Assembly: GCF_002091475.1 (NCBI RefSeq)
Contig: NZ_BCTR01000036.1
Location: 1 to 37,043, forward strand
From: Sphingomonas azotifigens NBRC 15497
Lineage (GTDB): Bacteria > Pseudomonadota > Alphaproteobacteria > Sphingomonadales > Sphingomonadaceae
DNA length: 37,043 nucleotides
Reading direction: 5' to 3'
The notes below the pieces were generated by a model. That model made no database searches. It was given only the letters and a program-made list of their open reading frames with translations, and was not told the DNA's origin. Made by a program: the position numbers and the translations under genes. Below, piece after piece: positions 26,854-35,440 of this stretch; position 1 is the stretch's first letter, and every line of letters begins with the position of its first letter.

Positions 26854-26881
26854 ATTATAGGACAATCGCTGGTCATACCAA
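26854..26881 (-). promoter_or_regulatory. Sigma70-like promoter of receptor paralog B
   Basis: Read on the minus strand, TTGGTA (26881-26876), a 16-nt spacer, then a perfect TATAAT (26859-26854). It lies about 90 nt upstream of the ATG in an unusually AT-rich stretch. The -35 contains TTGGTAT, nearly the half-site seen at 7703-7710 and, inverted, at 19031-19038, so a regulator could overlap the promoter. Confidence 0.7.
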
Positions 26882-26935
26882 AAACCTTATCACGATTATT
26901 TGTATGTCAGAGTGGTCTTACCGTGGCACGCACGG

Positions 26936-26964
26936 AAAAAAGGGCGGAAGCATCGCTTCCACCC
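26936..26964 (-). terminator. Intrinsic terminator of receptor paralog A
   Basis: On the minus strand a stem of GGG-x-GGAAGC type (26964-26955 with 26951-26942, one mismatch, 3-nt loop) is followed by six T. It begins 24 nt after the stop of the gene at 26988, a textbook position. Confidence 0.85.
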
Positions 26965-26987
26965 CATCTTCCGCAATAAAGCGGGGA

Positions 26988-29276
26988 TCAGTAGTTCAAG
27001 CCGAACCGGACGCCGGCATAGCGCCGGAAGTCGCGCGGCAACACCGCCTGGGTCGCAAGCTGGTTGCCGAAATTGCCCGCGGAATTGACCAGCGACGGGT
27101 AATATTGCTTGTCGAACAGGTTGTTCACGAACGCGGTCGCTTCCCAACGTCGGCCATGATCGCGCACGCCAGCGCTCAGGTTGAAGATGCTGAAGGCCGG
27201 CTGGAACGCCTGCGGATCGCGCGCCACGTAATAGACGCTAGACTGATACTGCCAGCTGCCCTGCAGCACGCCGTTCAGCTTCTCGGTCAGCGCCGGCGCA
27301 TAGTCGATGCTGGCGGAGCTCTTCCATTCCGGCGCCTGTACCGCGCGGGTACCGGTGAGATTCTGGCGCCCCGGCGAGCCGGTGCAGCCCTGGGCCGCCG
27401 TCTGCGTTGGATAGCATTGCGCGACCGGGAAGGAAGTGTAGGTCGCGTCGAGATAGGTCGCCGCACCGCTGATCGTCAGATCCCGCGTCACGCGCGCCGC
27501 AGTCTCGAACTCGAGACCCTTGGTGTTCAACCCGCCGACATTGGTGAGGCGGAAGTTCGTGGTGCCGTCCGCCAGAGTCTCGATCGACTGCGCCTGAAGG
27601 TCGGTGTAGTTGGTATCGAAATAGGTGACGTTGAACGTCATGCGGCGGCCGAAGAACTGGGTGCGGACGCCGATTTCCTTGTCCTTCGACGTTTCGGGAC
27701 GGATCGGACCGGCAGCGGCACGGTTCTGGTTGAAGCCGGTGGTCAGATCGTAGGTCTGGCCCTTGTAGCCGGTGGCATAGCTGCCGAACACCATGACGTC
27801 GGGGGTCGCCTGATATTGCAGGCCCAGACGATAGGTCGTTGCGTTGTCGCTGGCATGGCCGGCGTAGCTCGTATTCGGGATATTGTCCTTGAAGGTGTAC
27901 TTCACGCGCTCGTTCTGCGCACGGCCGCCCACGGTGGCGGTCAGGTTCTTGACGAACTCCCAGTCGATCTGGCCGAACGCCGCGATCTGGCGCGACCCCG
28001 AGGTCGCGAACCAGTTGGCGAGCGAGAAGGACGGTCCGCGCAGGAACGGGCGCTGGAAGCCGACATTGGCGTAGTAGATACCCAAGGCATAGCGGAACGC
28101 GTCCGTACCCGGCGACAGCAGGCGAATTTCCTGCGTGAACAGCCGCGACTTGAACGCGCCGACCTGGATGTTGCTGCCCTGCGCGACGGTCGCCGAGGTA
28201 TCGTCATGGTCGAGATAATCGTCGAGCCGGAACTTGTCGTACGAGGTCAGGCCCAGCACGTTCAGCTTGCCGATATTGATGTCGGTGCGCAGCATCGAGC
28301 CCCAGCCCCAATATTTGGTGCGGGAATCGTAGTTGTTGCTGACCGTCTGGTTCTTTTCGTCGATCACCACGCCCGGCAGCGTCACATTGCTGGTCTGCCC
28401 GGCCACGCCACGCAACAGCGCGGTGGGCGCCATGCGGATGAACGGACGGCCCACCGTGGTGTTGCCGTTCAGATAATTGCCCGAGAGCGTGAAGGTAACG
28501 TCCGGCGTCGCCTTCCACTTCAGCTTGCCGCGGCTGTTGAAGGTCTCGCGGCCGTTCACCTGCTTGCCGTTGAACAGATTCTTTACGTTGCCGTCCCAGT
28601 TCGAATAGCTGGCGGAAACGACATAGCCCAGCGTCTCGTTGATCGGGCCGGTGACGCTGAAATTCGCGCCATATTCGCTGTCGTCGGTGGCGAGCAGGTT
28701 GGCCTTGAGGTGGAAATCGTTGGTCGGCTGCGTGGTCATGATCTTGATCAGACCGGCCGAAGCCGCCTTGCCGTACAGCGTGCTCTGCGGACCGCGCAGC
28801 ACTTCGATCATCGCCACGTCGGGCAGATCGGTGAAGGCGCGCGCCTGGAAGGCGAGCGGCACGCCGTCCACCGTGACGGCAACCGACGATTCCACGCCGA
28901 TGCCAAAGGCAAAGGTGCCGACGCCGCGCAGCGAGACGTTGGAGTTGACCGGGTGTTCGGCGGGACGAACGGTCAGCGACGGGGCGACCTTGCCGAGATC
29001 CTGGAAGTGGCGAACGCCCTGCGCTTCCAACTGGGCAGGCGTGACCACCTGCACCGCGAGCGGCACGTTCTGGATGTTCTCGAAACGCTTCTGCGCGGTG
29101 GTCGTGACGATGATCTCGACATCTTCTTGCGCAGCCTTGCCGGCCGCCTGCACTGCGGCAGTACCTGCCGCTGCAGTAGTGGCGGCGGACGTGTCGGCGG
29201 TTTGCGCCTGCGCGCTGCCTGCCATGCAGGCCGCAACTAGAGCGACATGCGCGACAGATGCCTGATACCCTTTCAT
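26988..29276 (-). CDS. TonB-dependent outer-membrane receptor, tandem paralog A
   Basis: 762-aa importer. The signal peptide is MKGYQASVAHVALVAACMAGSAQA, then a Thr/Ala-rich linker, TonB-box-like EIIVTTTAQKR, a plug nearly identical to that of paralog B (VRHFQDLGKVAPSL, NVSLRGVGTFAFGIG, IEVLRGPQSTLYGK), and a barrel ending RFGLNY. AAGGGGAG precedes the ATG. It is 110 nt downstream of the GH31 gene in the same direction, so it can belong to an MFS-GH31-receptor transcript. A 16-bp palindrome (29375-29390) and a smaller inverted repeat (29295-29308) lie upstream. Its own terminator follows. The substrate is inferred only from context, as a GH31-cleavable glycoside. Confidence 0.93.
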   Translation of the reverse strand: MKGYQASVAHVALVAACMAGSAQAQTADTSAATTAAAGTAAVQAAGKAAQEDVEIIVTTTAQKRFENIQNVPLAVQVVTPAQLEAQGVRHFQDLGKVAPSLTVRPAEHPVNSNVSLRGVGTFAFGIGVESSVAVTVDGVPLAFQARAFTDLPDVAMIEVLRGPQSTLYGKAASAGLIKIMTTQPTNDFHLKANLLATDDSEYGANFSVTGPINETLGYVVSASYSNWDGNVKNLFNGKQVNGRETFNSRGKLKWKATPDVTFTLSGNYLNGNTTVGRPFIRMAPTALLRGVAGQTSNVTLPGVVIDEKNQTVSNNYDSRTKYWGWGSMLRTDINIGKLNVLGLTSYDKFRLDDYLDHDDTSATVAQGSNIQVGAFKSRLFTQEIRLLSPGTDAFRYALGIYYANVGFQRPFLRGPSFSLANWFATSGSRQIAAFGQIDWEFVKNLTATVGGRAQNERVKYTFKDNIPNTSYAGHASDNATTYRLGLQYQATPDVMVFGSYATGYKGQTYDLTTGFNQNRAAAGPIRPETSKDKEIGVRTQFFGRRMTFNVTYFDTNYTDLQAQSIETLADGTTNFRLTNVGGLNTKGLEFETAARVTRDLTISGAATYLDATYTSFPVAQCYPTQTAAQGCTGSPGRQNLTGTRAVQAPEWKSSASIDYAPALTEKLNGVLQGSWQYQSSVYYVARDPQAFQPAFSIFNLSAGVRDHGRRWEATAFVNNLFDKQYYPSLVNSAGNFGNQLATQAVLPRDFRRYAGVRFGLNY

Positions 29277-29294
29277 TCAAACTCCCCTTATCCA

Positions 29295-29308
29295 GCGGGT
29301 TGACCCGC
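29295..29308. promoter_or_regulatory. Small inverted repeat in the leader of receptor paralog A
   Basis: GCGGGT (29295-29300) and ACCCGC (29303-29308) are inverted with a 2-nt centre, about 20 nt before the start codon. It could be an operator or an RNA hairpin near the ribosome-binding site. Confidence 0.35.
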
Positions 29309-29374
29309 AATCTACTTTTAGACACGCAAGCAATAGAGAATTGGGCATTCCGAGAAATAGCGGGGAAACACGGA

Positions 29375-29390
29375 GTAAAAACGTTTTTAC
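29375..29390. promoter_or_regulatory. Perfect 16-bp palindrome, LacI-family operator-like
   Basis: GTAAAAACGTTTTTAC is fully self-complementary with a central CG, the usual design of LacI-family operators. It lies about 100 bp upstream of receptor paralog A and overlaps the TAA stop of the GH31 gene. No LacI-family gene is in the window, so its regulator would be encoded elsewhere. Confidence 0.5.
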
Positions 29391-31771
29391 CCGACGATTG
29401 CCCCAGATTGTTGCTGTATCGCAACAGGTTGGCTCGGACTATTCTCGACAACAAGCATTCTTTGGTCCTGTTTTGGTAGCAACAAAGTTATCTTGTCGTC
29501 ATCGAGTAGCGCGCCCTCGCGCTCGACGCGCGCCACGACGCTACCGTCCTCGACACGTCCTTCGATCACCCACCGCGCCGACGCGCCATCGCCCTCGCCG
29601 CCCTCGATCGCATCGCACCGGAAGCTGCCGACGCGCGGCGGAAACAACCAAAGCCCGCGCCGCATCGGTTCGGAACGCCAGCCGCCCTCCGCCAGATCGA
29701 CCAGCATCGCGGATCCACCGCGCGCGAACAGCGGCGGCGGGCCGTCGAGCGGCGCGGGAACCGTGACCCAGGTTCCGCCGGCCTGGACCTCGCCGCTCCA
29801 GACGTGGATCCAGTCGGCACCCGAAGGCAGATACAGCCGCCGCTCGGTTGCCCCCTCCTCCACCACCGGTGCAGCGAGCAGGTCGGGCCCGAGCAGATGC
29901 TCGTCGCTTTCCGCCCAGCATTGCGGATCGTGCGGAAACACTGCCCAGGTTGGCAGCACCATCGGCGCATAGTCCGCATGGTAGCGATGGAGCAGATCGT
30001 AGAAAAAGGGCACCAGGCGCTGGCGGAGCCGCATCAGCGCCTTTATCGCGGGCAGCGCCTGCGGATACATCCAGGGTTCGTTGACGGTGCGATCGTCGTT
30101 CCAGCTGTGAATGCTGAAGCGCGGCATCAGCACGCCGGCCTGCACCCACCGCACCAGCAGTTCGGCATCGGGCGCCGGTCCCGCGAACCCGCCCACGTCA
30201 TGCCCGCTGTTGGACACGCCCGACAGCGCCAGGCCGATCGCCATCCGCGCGTTGTAACGCAGCGTCTTCCACTCGGTACGGTTGTCGCCCGTCCAGGTCT
30301 GGGCATAACGCTGCAAACCGGCCATGCCCGCGCGGGTAACGACATAGGGCAGTTCGTCCGGCCGCGCCTCGATCTGCGCGCGGCGCGAGGCGCGCATCAT
30401 CAGCAGCGGCTGCACCGGCCGCATCGCGGCTGCGGGCACCGACGTGCCGAAGCCGGCGAAGCGCGCGCGGGCGTCCCACACTTCATATTCGTTGTTGTCG
30501 TTCCAGGTCGAGCGAATGCCCTGATCGAGCAATGCCGATTTCACTTGGGCCCGCCACCAGGCGGCAGCGTCCGGATGGGTGAAATCGATATAGCTGCCGA
30601 CTTCGTCCCAGAACTGCGCCTCGATCGGCTGTCCGTCCGCGTCGCTGACGAAATAGCCCGCCGCCGCGACTTCGTCATAGCGCGGGTGGCTGCGCAGCAG
30701 GGCCGGCTTGATGTTCGGCACCAGCTCGACACCGGCATCGGCATAGCTCTGCACGAACGCCTGCGGATCGGGAAACTTGTCGCGGTTCCAGTGGAACACG
30801 TAGCGCTTGTCGCCGATCGAGGTGTACCCGGAAGACAAATGGAACGAGGTGCAGCCGATATCGTGCTCGGCCAGCTTCTCGAGGAACCCGCCCATCTGCG
30901 CCGCCGCGTCGGGGGCGTCGGTATAGGTCATGGTCGAGCCCGAATAGCCGAGCGACCAGCGCGGCATCAGCGCGGGGCGGCCGGTCAGCCAGGTGAAGCG
31001 CTTGGTCACCGAAAGGGGATCGGGCCCGGCGATCATCCACAGGTCGAGGTCGCCATGATCGGCGACCATGTGCCGGTAGAACCCATGATAATTGTCGAGC
31101 TCGCGCCCGAGATCAAACGCGACGTCGGCAACGGTGTCGTAGAAGGCGCCGTGGCAGCGCCCGGCTTCATCGGCGACCAGCACGTACGGGATCGACTTGT
31201 ACTGCGGGTCGCTCGTCTCCGCGTCGTAGCCCATCGGATCGAGGTTGGTCAGCCGGAAGCTGCGCCCGGCACGATTGGCGTCACCGGTGCGATCGCCGAG
31301 CCCGTAGAAGCGCTGGCCGGGGCGGCGCGCGACATAATGGTGCGCCTTGCCGTCCCACCAGCCGAAATCATAGGTATGGGTAGGCCGATCCTCCGCCATT
31401 AAGACCCAGTCGTCGCCGTCGCGCTGCTCCCAGCGGCAGTGCAGCCCGTGCAGCCGTGCGGTGAGGCGGATGCGATCGGTCTCCAGCACCAACTGCTCGG
31501 CATCGTGCGACAGCCGATAGTCCGGGCAAGTGAAGCCGGACACGTCCATCCGGTCGCGGCCCGGCTCGGCGATGTCCTCCTGCCCAGGGGCGATCGCCCA
31601 GCTCGGCGGGCTGGTGACGGCACCGGTCGTGAGCAGCAGCAGCCGGACCATGTCCTGCTCGAGCACGAACAGATGCGCGACGGCGCCGGTATCCGATTCC
31701 AGCGTGATCCGTCCCTGCCCCTCGCCGGCGACGGTGAAGCGCGGGGGATTGGAAAGCGTGGCGCGTCTCAT
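29387..31771 (-). CDS. Glycoside hydrolase family 31 (alpha-glucosidase/alpha-xylosidase type)
   Basis: Retaining alpha-glycosidase of 794 aa with no clear signal peptide, so probably cytosolic or periplasmic by another route. The GH31 nucleophile motif is STWNDNNEYEVWD (Asp425), and the acid/base region is TWTGDNRTEW (Asp496). The N-terminal beta-sandwich, with YDFGWWDGK and FYGLGDRTG, precedes the (beta/alpha)8 barrel (PRWSLGYSGSTMTY), and C-terminal beta domains follow. The ATG at 31771 overlaps the stop of the upstream MFS gene (ATGA), which fixes the start. Transporter and enzyme are thus translated together, indicating import followed by hydrolysis. GH31 also covers alpha-xylosidases and alpha-galactosidases, so the sugar is open. 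Confidence 0.93.
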   Translation of the reverse strand: MRRATLSNPPRFTVAGEGQGRITLESDTGAVAHLFVLEQDMVRLLLLTTGAVTSPPSWAIAPGQEDIAEPGRDRMDVSGFTCPDYRLSHDAEQLVLETDRIRLTARLHGLHCRWEQRDGDDWVLMAEDRPTHTYDFGWWDGKAHHYVARRPGQRFYGLGDRTGDANRAGRSFRLTNLDPMGYDAETSDPQYKSIPYVLVADEAGRCHGAFYDTVADVAFDLGRELDNYHGFYRHMVADHGDLDLWMIAGPDPLSVTKRFTWLTGRPALMPRWSLGYSGSTMTYTDAPDAAAQMGGFLEKLAEHDIGCTSFHLSSGYTSIGDKRYVFHWNRDKFPDPQAFVQSYADAGVELVPNIKPALLRSHPRYDEVAAAGYFVSDADGQPIEAQFWDEVGSYIDFTHPDAAAWWRAQVKSALLDQGIRSTWNDNNEYEVWDARARFAGFGTSVPAAAMRPVQPLLMMRASRRAQIEARPDELPYVVTRAGMAGLQRYAQTWTGDNRTEWKTLRYNARMAIGLALSGVSNSGHDVGGFAGPAPDAELLVRWVQAGVLMPRFSIHSWNDDRTVNEPWMYPQALPAIKALMRLRQRLVPFFYDLLHRYHADYAPMVLPTWAVFPHDPQCWAESDEHLLGPDLLAAPVVEEGATERRLYLPSGADWIHVWSGEVQAGGTWVTVPAPLDGPPPLFARGGSAMLVDLAEGGWRSEPMRRGLWLFPPRVGSFRCDAIEGGEGDGASARWVIEGRVEDGSVVARVEREGALLDDDKITLLLPKQDQRMLVVENSPSQPVAIQQQSGAIVG

Positions 31772-33024
31772 TGTGCGGGCTCCGGAAGGCGAAGATGGCG
31801 AAGGCCGGCGATCAGCACGACCGCGCCGAGAATGTCGAAGACGGACAGCATGCCGAACAGCGGCGCGTAGCCGACCGTGTCGGCCAGCTGCCCGATCAGC
31901 AGCGAGAACATCAGCCCGCCGACCCAGCCGGCCTGACCGATAAAGCCGTTGGCGGCGCCGACTTCCTCGGCGGTGAACACGTCGGCGGACAGGGTGTTGA
32001 TCAGCACCGAGATCATCTGGTGCGCGAAGCCGCCGATGCAGAACAGCGCGATCGCGGTGTAGGGGCTGGCGGCGAGGCCGATGCAGCCCGGCGCGATCAT
32101 CAGTATCGCGGCGAGCGCGACGCCGACCACGCGCGAGGCGATCAACGGCAAACGGAAGCGCGCGACCAGGAACGGCGAGAGATAGCCGCCCAGCACCCCG
32201 CCCAGATCGGCGGCGAGGAACGGCAGCCAGGCGAACAGCGCGATCTGCTTGAGATCCATGCCGCGCTCGGTGGCGAGATAGAGCGGGATCCAGAAGCTGA
32301 ACGTCTGCCAGGCGGGTTCGGCGAGGAAGCGCGGCACCGCGATGATCCAGAAGCGTGCCGTGCCAAGGATCTCGCGCGCCGAGGCGCGGCGGGCGAGCGG
32401 CCTGGGCCGCCCCTGGGCAATCAGCGCGCGCTCCTTGTCGGTGATCGCGAGATGATCGGCCGGGCTGCGATAAAACACCCACCAGGCGAGCGACCAGAGC
32501 AATCCCACCGCGCCCGTCACCACGAATGCCATCCGCCAATCGGTGTAGATCATCACGATCGCGACGACGGGCGGCGCCAGCAGCGCGCCGAGCGAGGTGC
32601 CGGCATTGAACCAGCCGACCGCCACCGATCGCTCGCGCGCCGGAAACCATTCGGCGATCGCCTTGATGCCCGAAGGGATGGCGGCGGACTCGAACATGCC
32701 GAGCAGGCCGCGGAAGAAAACCAGCCCCAGCCAGCCCGCCGCCAGCGCGTGCAGCATGTTGGCGATCGACCAGGCCGCGCCGAACAATGCGAAGCCGGCG
32801 CGCAGCCCGATCCGGTCGACGACCATTCCGGCGATCGGCTGCATCACCGTATAGGCAAGCTGGAAGCCACCGACGACATAGCTGTACTGCTGCGTCGTCA
32901 TGTGCAGGACGGTCTTCAGCTCGGGAGCCAGCACCCCCAGCGCGTTGCGAGCGAGATAATTGGCAATGGTGCCGGCGCAGATCAGCCCGACGATCCACCA
33001 ACGGAGATGGGCAACACGCCGCAT
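31768..33024 (-). CDS. MFS transporter, anion:cation symporter (hexuronate transporter-like)
   Basis: Inner-membrane permease of 418 aa with about 12 hydrophobic segments. The start IVGLICAGTIANYLARNALGVLAPEL, with GGFQLAYTVMQPIAGMVVDRIGLRAGF and RGLLGMFESAAIPSGIKAIAEWFP, matches the ACS branch of MFS, which includes ExuT-type hexuronate and galactonate carriers. A cytosolic loop lies near KERALIAQGRPRPLARR. AGAAGG precedes the ATG. It is the first gene of the transcript with GH31, and they overlap by four bases. A charged or uronate-containing sugar is therefore possible, but neutral disaccharides cannot be excluded. Confidence 0.9.
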   Translation of the reverse strand: MRRVAHLRWWIVGLICAGTIANYLARNALGVLAPELKTVLHMTTQQYSYVVGGFQLAYTVMQPIAGMVVDRIGLRAGFALFGAAWSIANMLHALAAGWLGLVFFRGLLGMFESAAIPSGIKAIAEWFPARERSVAVGWFNAGTSLGALLAPPVVAIVMIYTDWRMAFVVTGAVGLLWSLAWWVFYRSPADHLAITDKERALIAQGRPRPLARRASAREILGTARFWIIAVPRFLAEPAWQTFSFWIPLYLATERGMDLKQIALFAWLPFLAADLGGVLGGYLSPFLVARFRLPLIASRVVGVALAAILMIAPGCIGLAASPYTAIALFCIGGFAHQMISVLINTLSADVFTAEEVGAANGFIGQAGWVGGLMFSLLIGQLADTVGYAPLFGMLSVFDILGAVVLIAGLRHLRLPEPAQ

Positions 33025-33077
33025 GACCTTCTCTGCCCTCCCTTGGCTACCGTTTGCCGGCCACCTGTTCTATTTTC

Positions 33078-33107
33078 GTCAGGCCATTTTTGACTATTTG
33101 GCCTGAC
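33078..33107. terminator. Inverted repeat between glpR and the MFS gene
   Basis: GTCAGGCCA (33078-33086) and TGGCCTGAC (33099-33107) are perfect 9-bp arms around 12 nt. It begins right after the glpR stop on the minus strand and lies about 55-80 nt upstream of the MFS start. There is no T-run, so it is either a weak terminator or an operator for the MFS-GH31 unit. Confidence 0.45.
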
Positions 33108-33110
33108 CAG

Positions 33111-33893
33111 TCAATGGTTGGTTTCGTGCACCTGCACCCGCGCGGCAGCGCAGGCGGCGGCGATCTCTGCGTGTATCAAGCGATCGGTGACCAAATGATC
33201 AACGACGCCGATCTCCGCGATGCGCACCGGCGCCGGCCGGCCGAACTTGGTCCGATCGGTTGCCAGGATGACCGTCCGCGCCTGTTCGATGATCGTCTGC
33301 GACACGCGCACCTCGTCCATGTCGAAGTCGAGCAACGTCCCCTCGCCGTCGATCGCCGAGGCGCCGATCAGCGCGAAGTCGAGCTTGAAGCCGCGCAGAA
33401 AGTCCATCGCCAGGGCGCCCACCACCGCCCGGTCGCTCGCCCGCACCCGGCCACCGGCGACGACGACCTCGATCGTCGGCACACCGCCGAGAATGTCGGC
33501 GACGTTGAGGTTGTTGGTCACCACCAGCAAATGGCGATGGTGCACCAGCGCGCGGGCGATCGCCTCCGTGGTCGTACCAATATTGATGAACAGGCTGGCG
33601 CCGTTGGGTACCAGCGCCGCCGCCGCGGTGCCGATCGCTGCCTTGGCACCGGCCGCGACCTCGCGCCGCGCCTCGCGATCGAGATTGTCGACGCCCGAGG
33701 TCACGATCGCGCCGCCATGGACGCGCGACAGCAACGTGCGCTTGGCCAGTTGGTTGAGGTCGCGGCGGATCGTCTGCGGCGTCACCTCCAGCGCGCTTGC
33801 CAGCGCCTCCACGGTAACGCTGCCGGTCTGCCGGGCAAGCTCGAGGATCCGCTGGTGGCGTTGCGCCGCCAGCTCGGGCAGTTCTTCGGCCAT
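33111..33893 (-). CDS. glpR: DeoR-family transcriptional repressor, GlpR-like
   Basis: DNA-binding repressor of 260 aa. The N-terminal winged helix-turn-helix is RHQRILELARQTGSVTVEALASALEVTPQTIRRDL in register with DeoR proteins (about residues 13-47). The C-terminal sugar-phosphate-sensing domain shows INIGTTTEAIARAL and a D-R-T-K-F segment near the end. The start at 33893 shares its A with the glpD stop (TGATG); the open frame runs further upstream but inside glpD. Coupling to glpD and the divergent glpK make glycerol-3-phosphate the likely inducer. It may also affect the neighbouring MFS-GH31 unit, though nothing proves it. Confidence 0.9.
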   Translation of the reverse strand: MAEELPELAAQRHQRILELARQTGSVTVEALASALEVTPQTIRRDLNQLAKRTLLSRVHGGAIVTSGVDNLDREARREVAAGAKAAIGTAAAALVPNGASLFINIGTTTEAIARALVHHRHLLVVTNNLNVADILGGVPTIEVVVAGGRVRASDRAVVGALAMDFLRGFKLDFALIGASAIDGEGTLLDFDMDEVRVSQTIIEQARTVILATDRTKFGRPAPVRIAEIGVVDHLVTDRLIHAEIAAACAAARVQVHETNH

Positions 33894-35419
33894 CAGGCGG
33901 AGCGCACGCGGCGACGCGGCTCCCGCGCCAGATAGGCGGCGAGCCGCGCTTCGGTTCCCTCGGGCACGTGCAAGCCCAGCTTGCTGCGACGATAAAGGAT
34001 GTCCTCGGCGGTAACCGCCCACTCATAGGCGCGCAGATAATCCACTTCGCGCAGCGTCAGCCCGCCACCCAGATCGGTGCCTAGGTCGAACGGCGTCATG
34101 GCGTTGCCGAGCAGCGCCTCGATCCTGCTGCCATAGGCGCGAGCCAGCCGCCGGATCAGCTCCGTGGGCATGCCGGGACGGCCGCGGCGCTGCGCGGCGA
34201 CGAAGCGCTCGAAATCGCCTTCGGGCAGGTCGCCCCCCGGCAGCACCGCGCCGGCGGTCCAGGCCCCGCCTGCCTGCGAGAAATAGCCGGCCAGTTCCGC
34301 CATCGCGTGCTCGGCAAGCTTGCGATAGGTGGTGATCTTGCCCCCGAAGATGCTCAGCATCGGCGCGCGGTCCTCGCCGCCGTCGAGATCGAGCACATAA
34401 TCGCGCGTCACCGCCGAGGCATTGCCCTTCTTGTCGTCGTAGAGCGGGCGGATGCCGGCATAGCTCCACACCACATCCCGCTCGGACGGCGGGTCGTCGA
34501 AATAGCGCGCCGCGGTTTCGAGGAGGTAGCGGGTCTCCTCCGCACTGATCTGCACCTTGCCCGGGGCGCCTTCCCACACTTCGTCGGTGGTGCCGATCAG
34601 CGTGTACTTGCCTTCATAGGGCACGGTGAAGACGATGCGGCGATCCGGGTTCTGCAGCATGAAGGCATGATCGCCCGGATAGAGCTTCGGCACGACGAGG
34701 TGGCTGCCCTTCACCAGTCGCAGCCCGCGATCGGCAACCACATCCGGTACCCGGCCGAGCACTTCCGCGACCCAGGGGCCCGCGGCATTCACCAGCGCCC
34801 TGGCGCGCACCGTTCGCTGGCCGCTTTCGTCGGCGATGGTCGCCAGCCATTCGCGGCCGTCGCGGCGCGCGCCGACCAGCGCGGTACGGGTGCGGATCGT
34901 CGCGCCCTTCTCGGCCGCGTCCATCGCATTCAGCACCACCAGCCGGCTATCCTCGACCCAGCAGTCCGAATAGACGAACGCCTTGCCCGACTGTCCCTTG
35001 AGCCCGCGCCCCAACGGGCTGCGCGCCAGCTGCACCGTTTCGGTGCCCGGCAGCTTCTTGCGCCCGCCGAGATGATCGTAGAGGAACAGCCCCAGCCGCA
35101 CCATCCAGGCGGGCCGCGGCGACTGGGTCTGCGGCAGCACGAAGCGCAGCGGCCAGATGATGTGCGGTGCCATGCCCCATAGCCGCTCGCGCTCGATCAG
35201 CGCCTCGCGCACCAGCCGGAACTCGCCATATTCGAGATAGCGCAGCCCGCCATGGATCAGCTTGGTCGACGCCGAGGAGGTGTGGCTGGCGAGATCCTCC
35301 TTCTCGACGAGCAGGACGGACAGGCCCCGCCCCGCCGCATCACGCGCGATGCCGGCGCCGTTGATGCCGCCACCAACCACCAGCAGATCGAAACGCTCGT
35401 CGGAGTCCAGGCCCGCCAT
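33893..35419 (-). CDS. glpD: Aerobic glycerol-3-phosphate dehydrogenase
   Basis: Membrane-associated flavoenzyme oxidising glycerol-3-phosphate to dihydroxyacetone phosphate with electrons to quinone; about 508 aa. The FAD-binding motif FDLLVVGGGINGAGIARDAAGRG is at the N-terminus, followed by SSASTKLIHGGLRYLE, typical of GlpD. YTLIGTTDEVWEG and YAGIRPLYDD follow, and IFGGKITTYRKLAE is in the C-terminal half. Start choice is uncertain: ATG 35419 has purine-rich GGGGCGAAG upstream, while ATG 35431 and GTG 35437 are possible. It is followed by glpR with a one-base overlap and is divergent from glpK across a row of CGAA-type sites. Confidence 0.95.
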   Translation of the reverse strand: MAGLDSDERFDLLVVGGGINGAGIARDAAGRGLSVLLVEKEDLASHTSSASTKLIHGGLRYLEYGEFRLVREALIERERLWGMAPHIIWPLRFVLPQTQSPRPAWMVRLGLFLYDHLGGRKKLPGTETVQLARSPLGRGLKGQSGKAFVYSDCWVEDSRLVVLNAMDAAEKGATIRTRTALVGARRDGREWLATIADESGQRTVRARALVNAAGPWVAEVLGRVPDVVADRGLRLVKGSHLVVPKLYPGDHAFMLQNPDRRIVFTVPYEGKYTLIGTTDEVWEGAPGKVQISAEETRYLLETAARYFDDPPSERDVVWSYAGIRPLYDDKKGNASAVTRDYVLDLDGGEDRAPMLSIFGGKITTYRKLAEHAMAELAGYFSQAGGAWTAGAVLPGGDLPEGDFERFVAAQRRGRPGMPTELIRRLARAYGSRIEALLGNAMTPFDLGTDLGGGLTLREVDYLRAYEWAVTAEDILYRRSKLGLHVPEGTEARLAAYLAREPRRRVRSA

Positions 35420-35440
35420 GCTTCGCCCCATGTTCACTAT

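Noticed and set aside
29387..33001. Apparent 1204-residue fusion of a membrane-gene frame with GH31
   Set aside because: The upstream part is an out-of-frame reading of the MFS gene; the true GH31 start is the ATG at 31771 overlapping the MFS stop.
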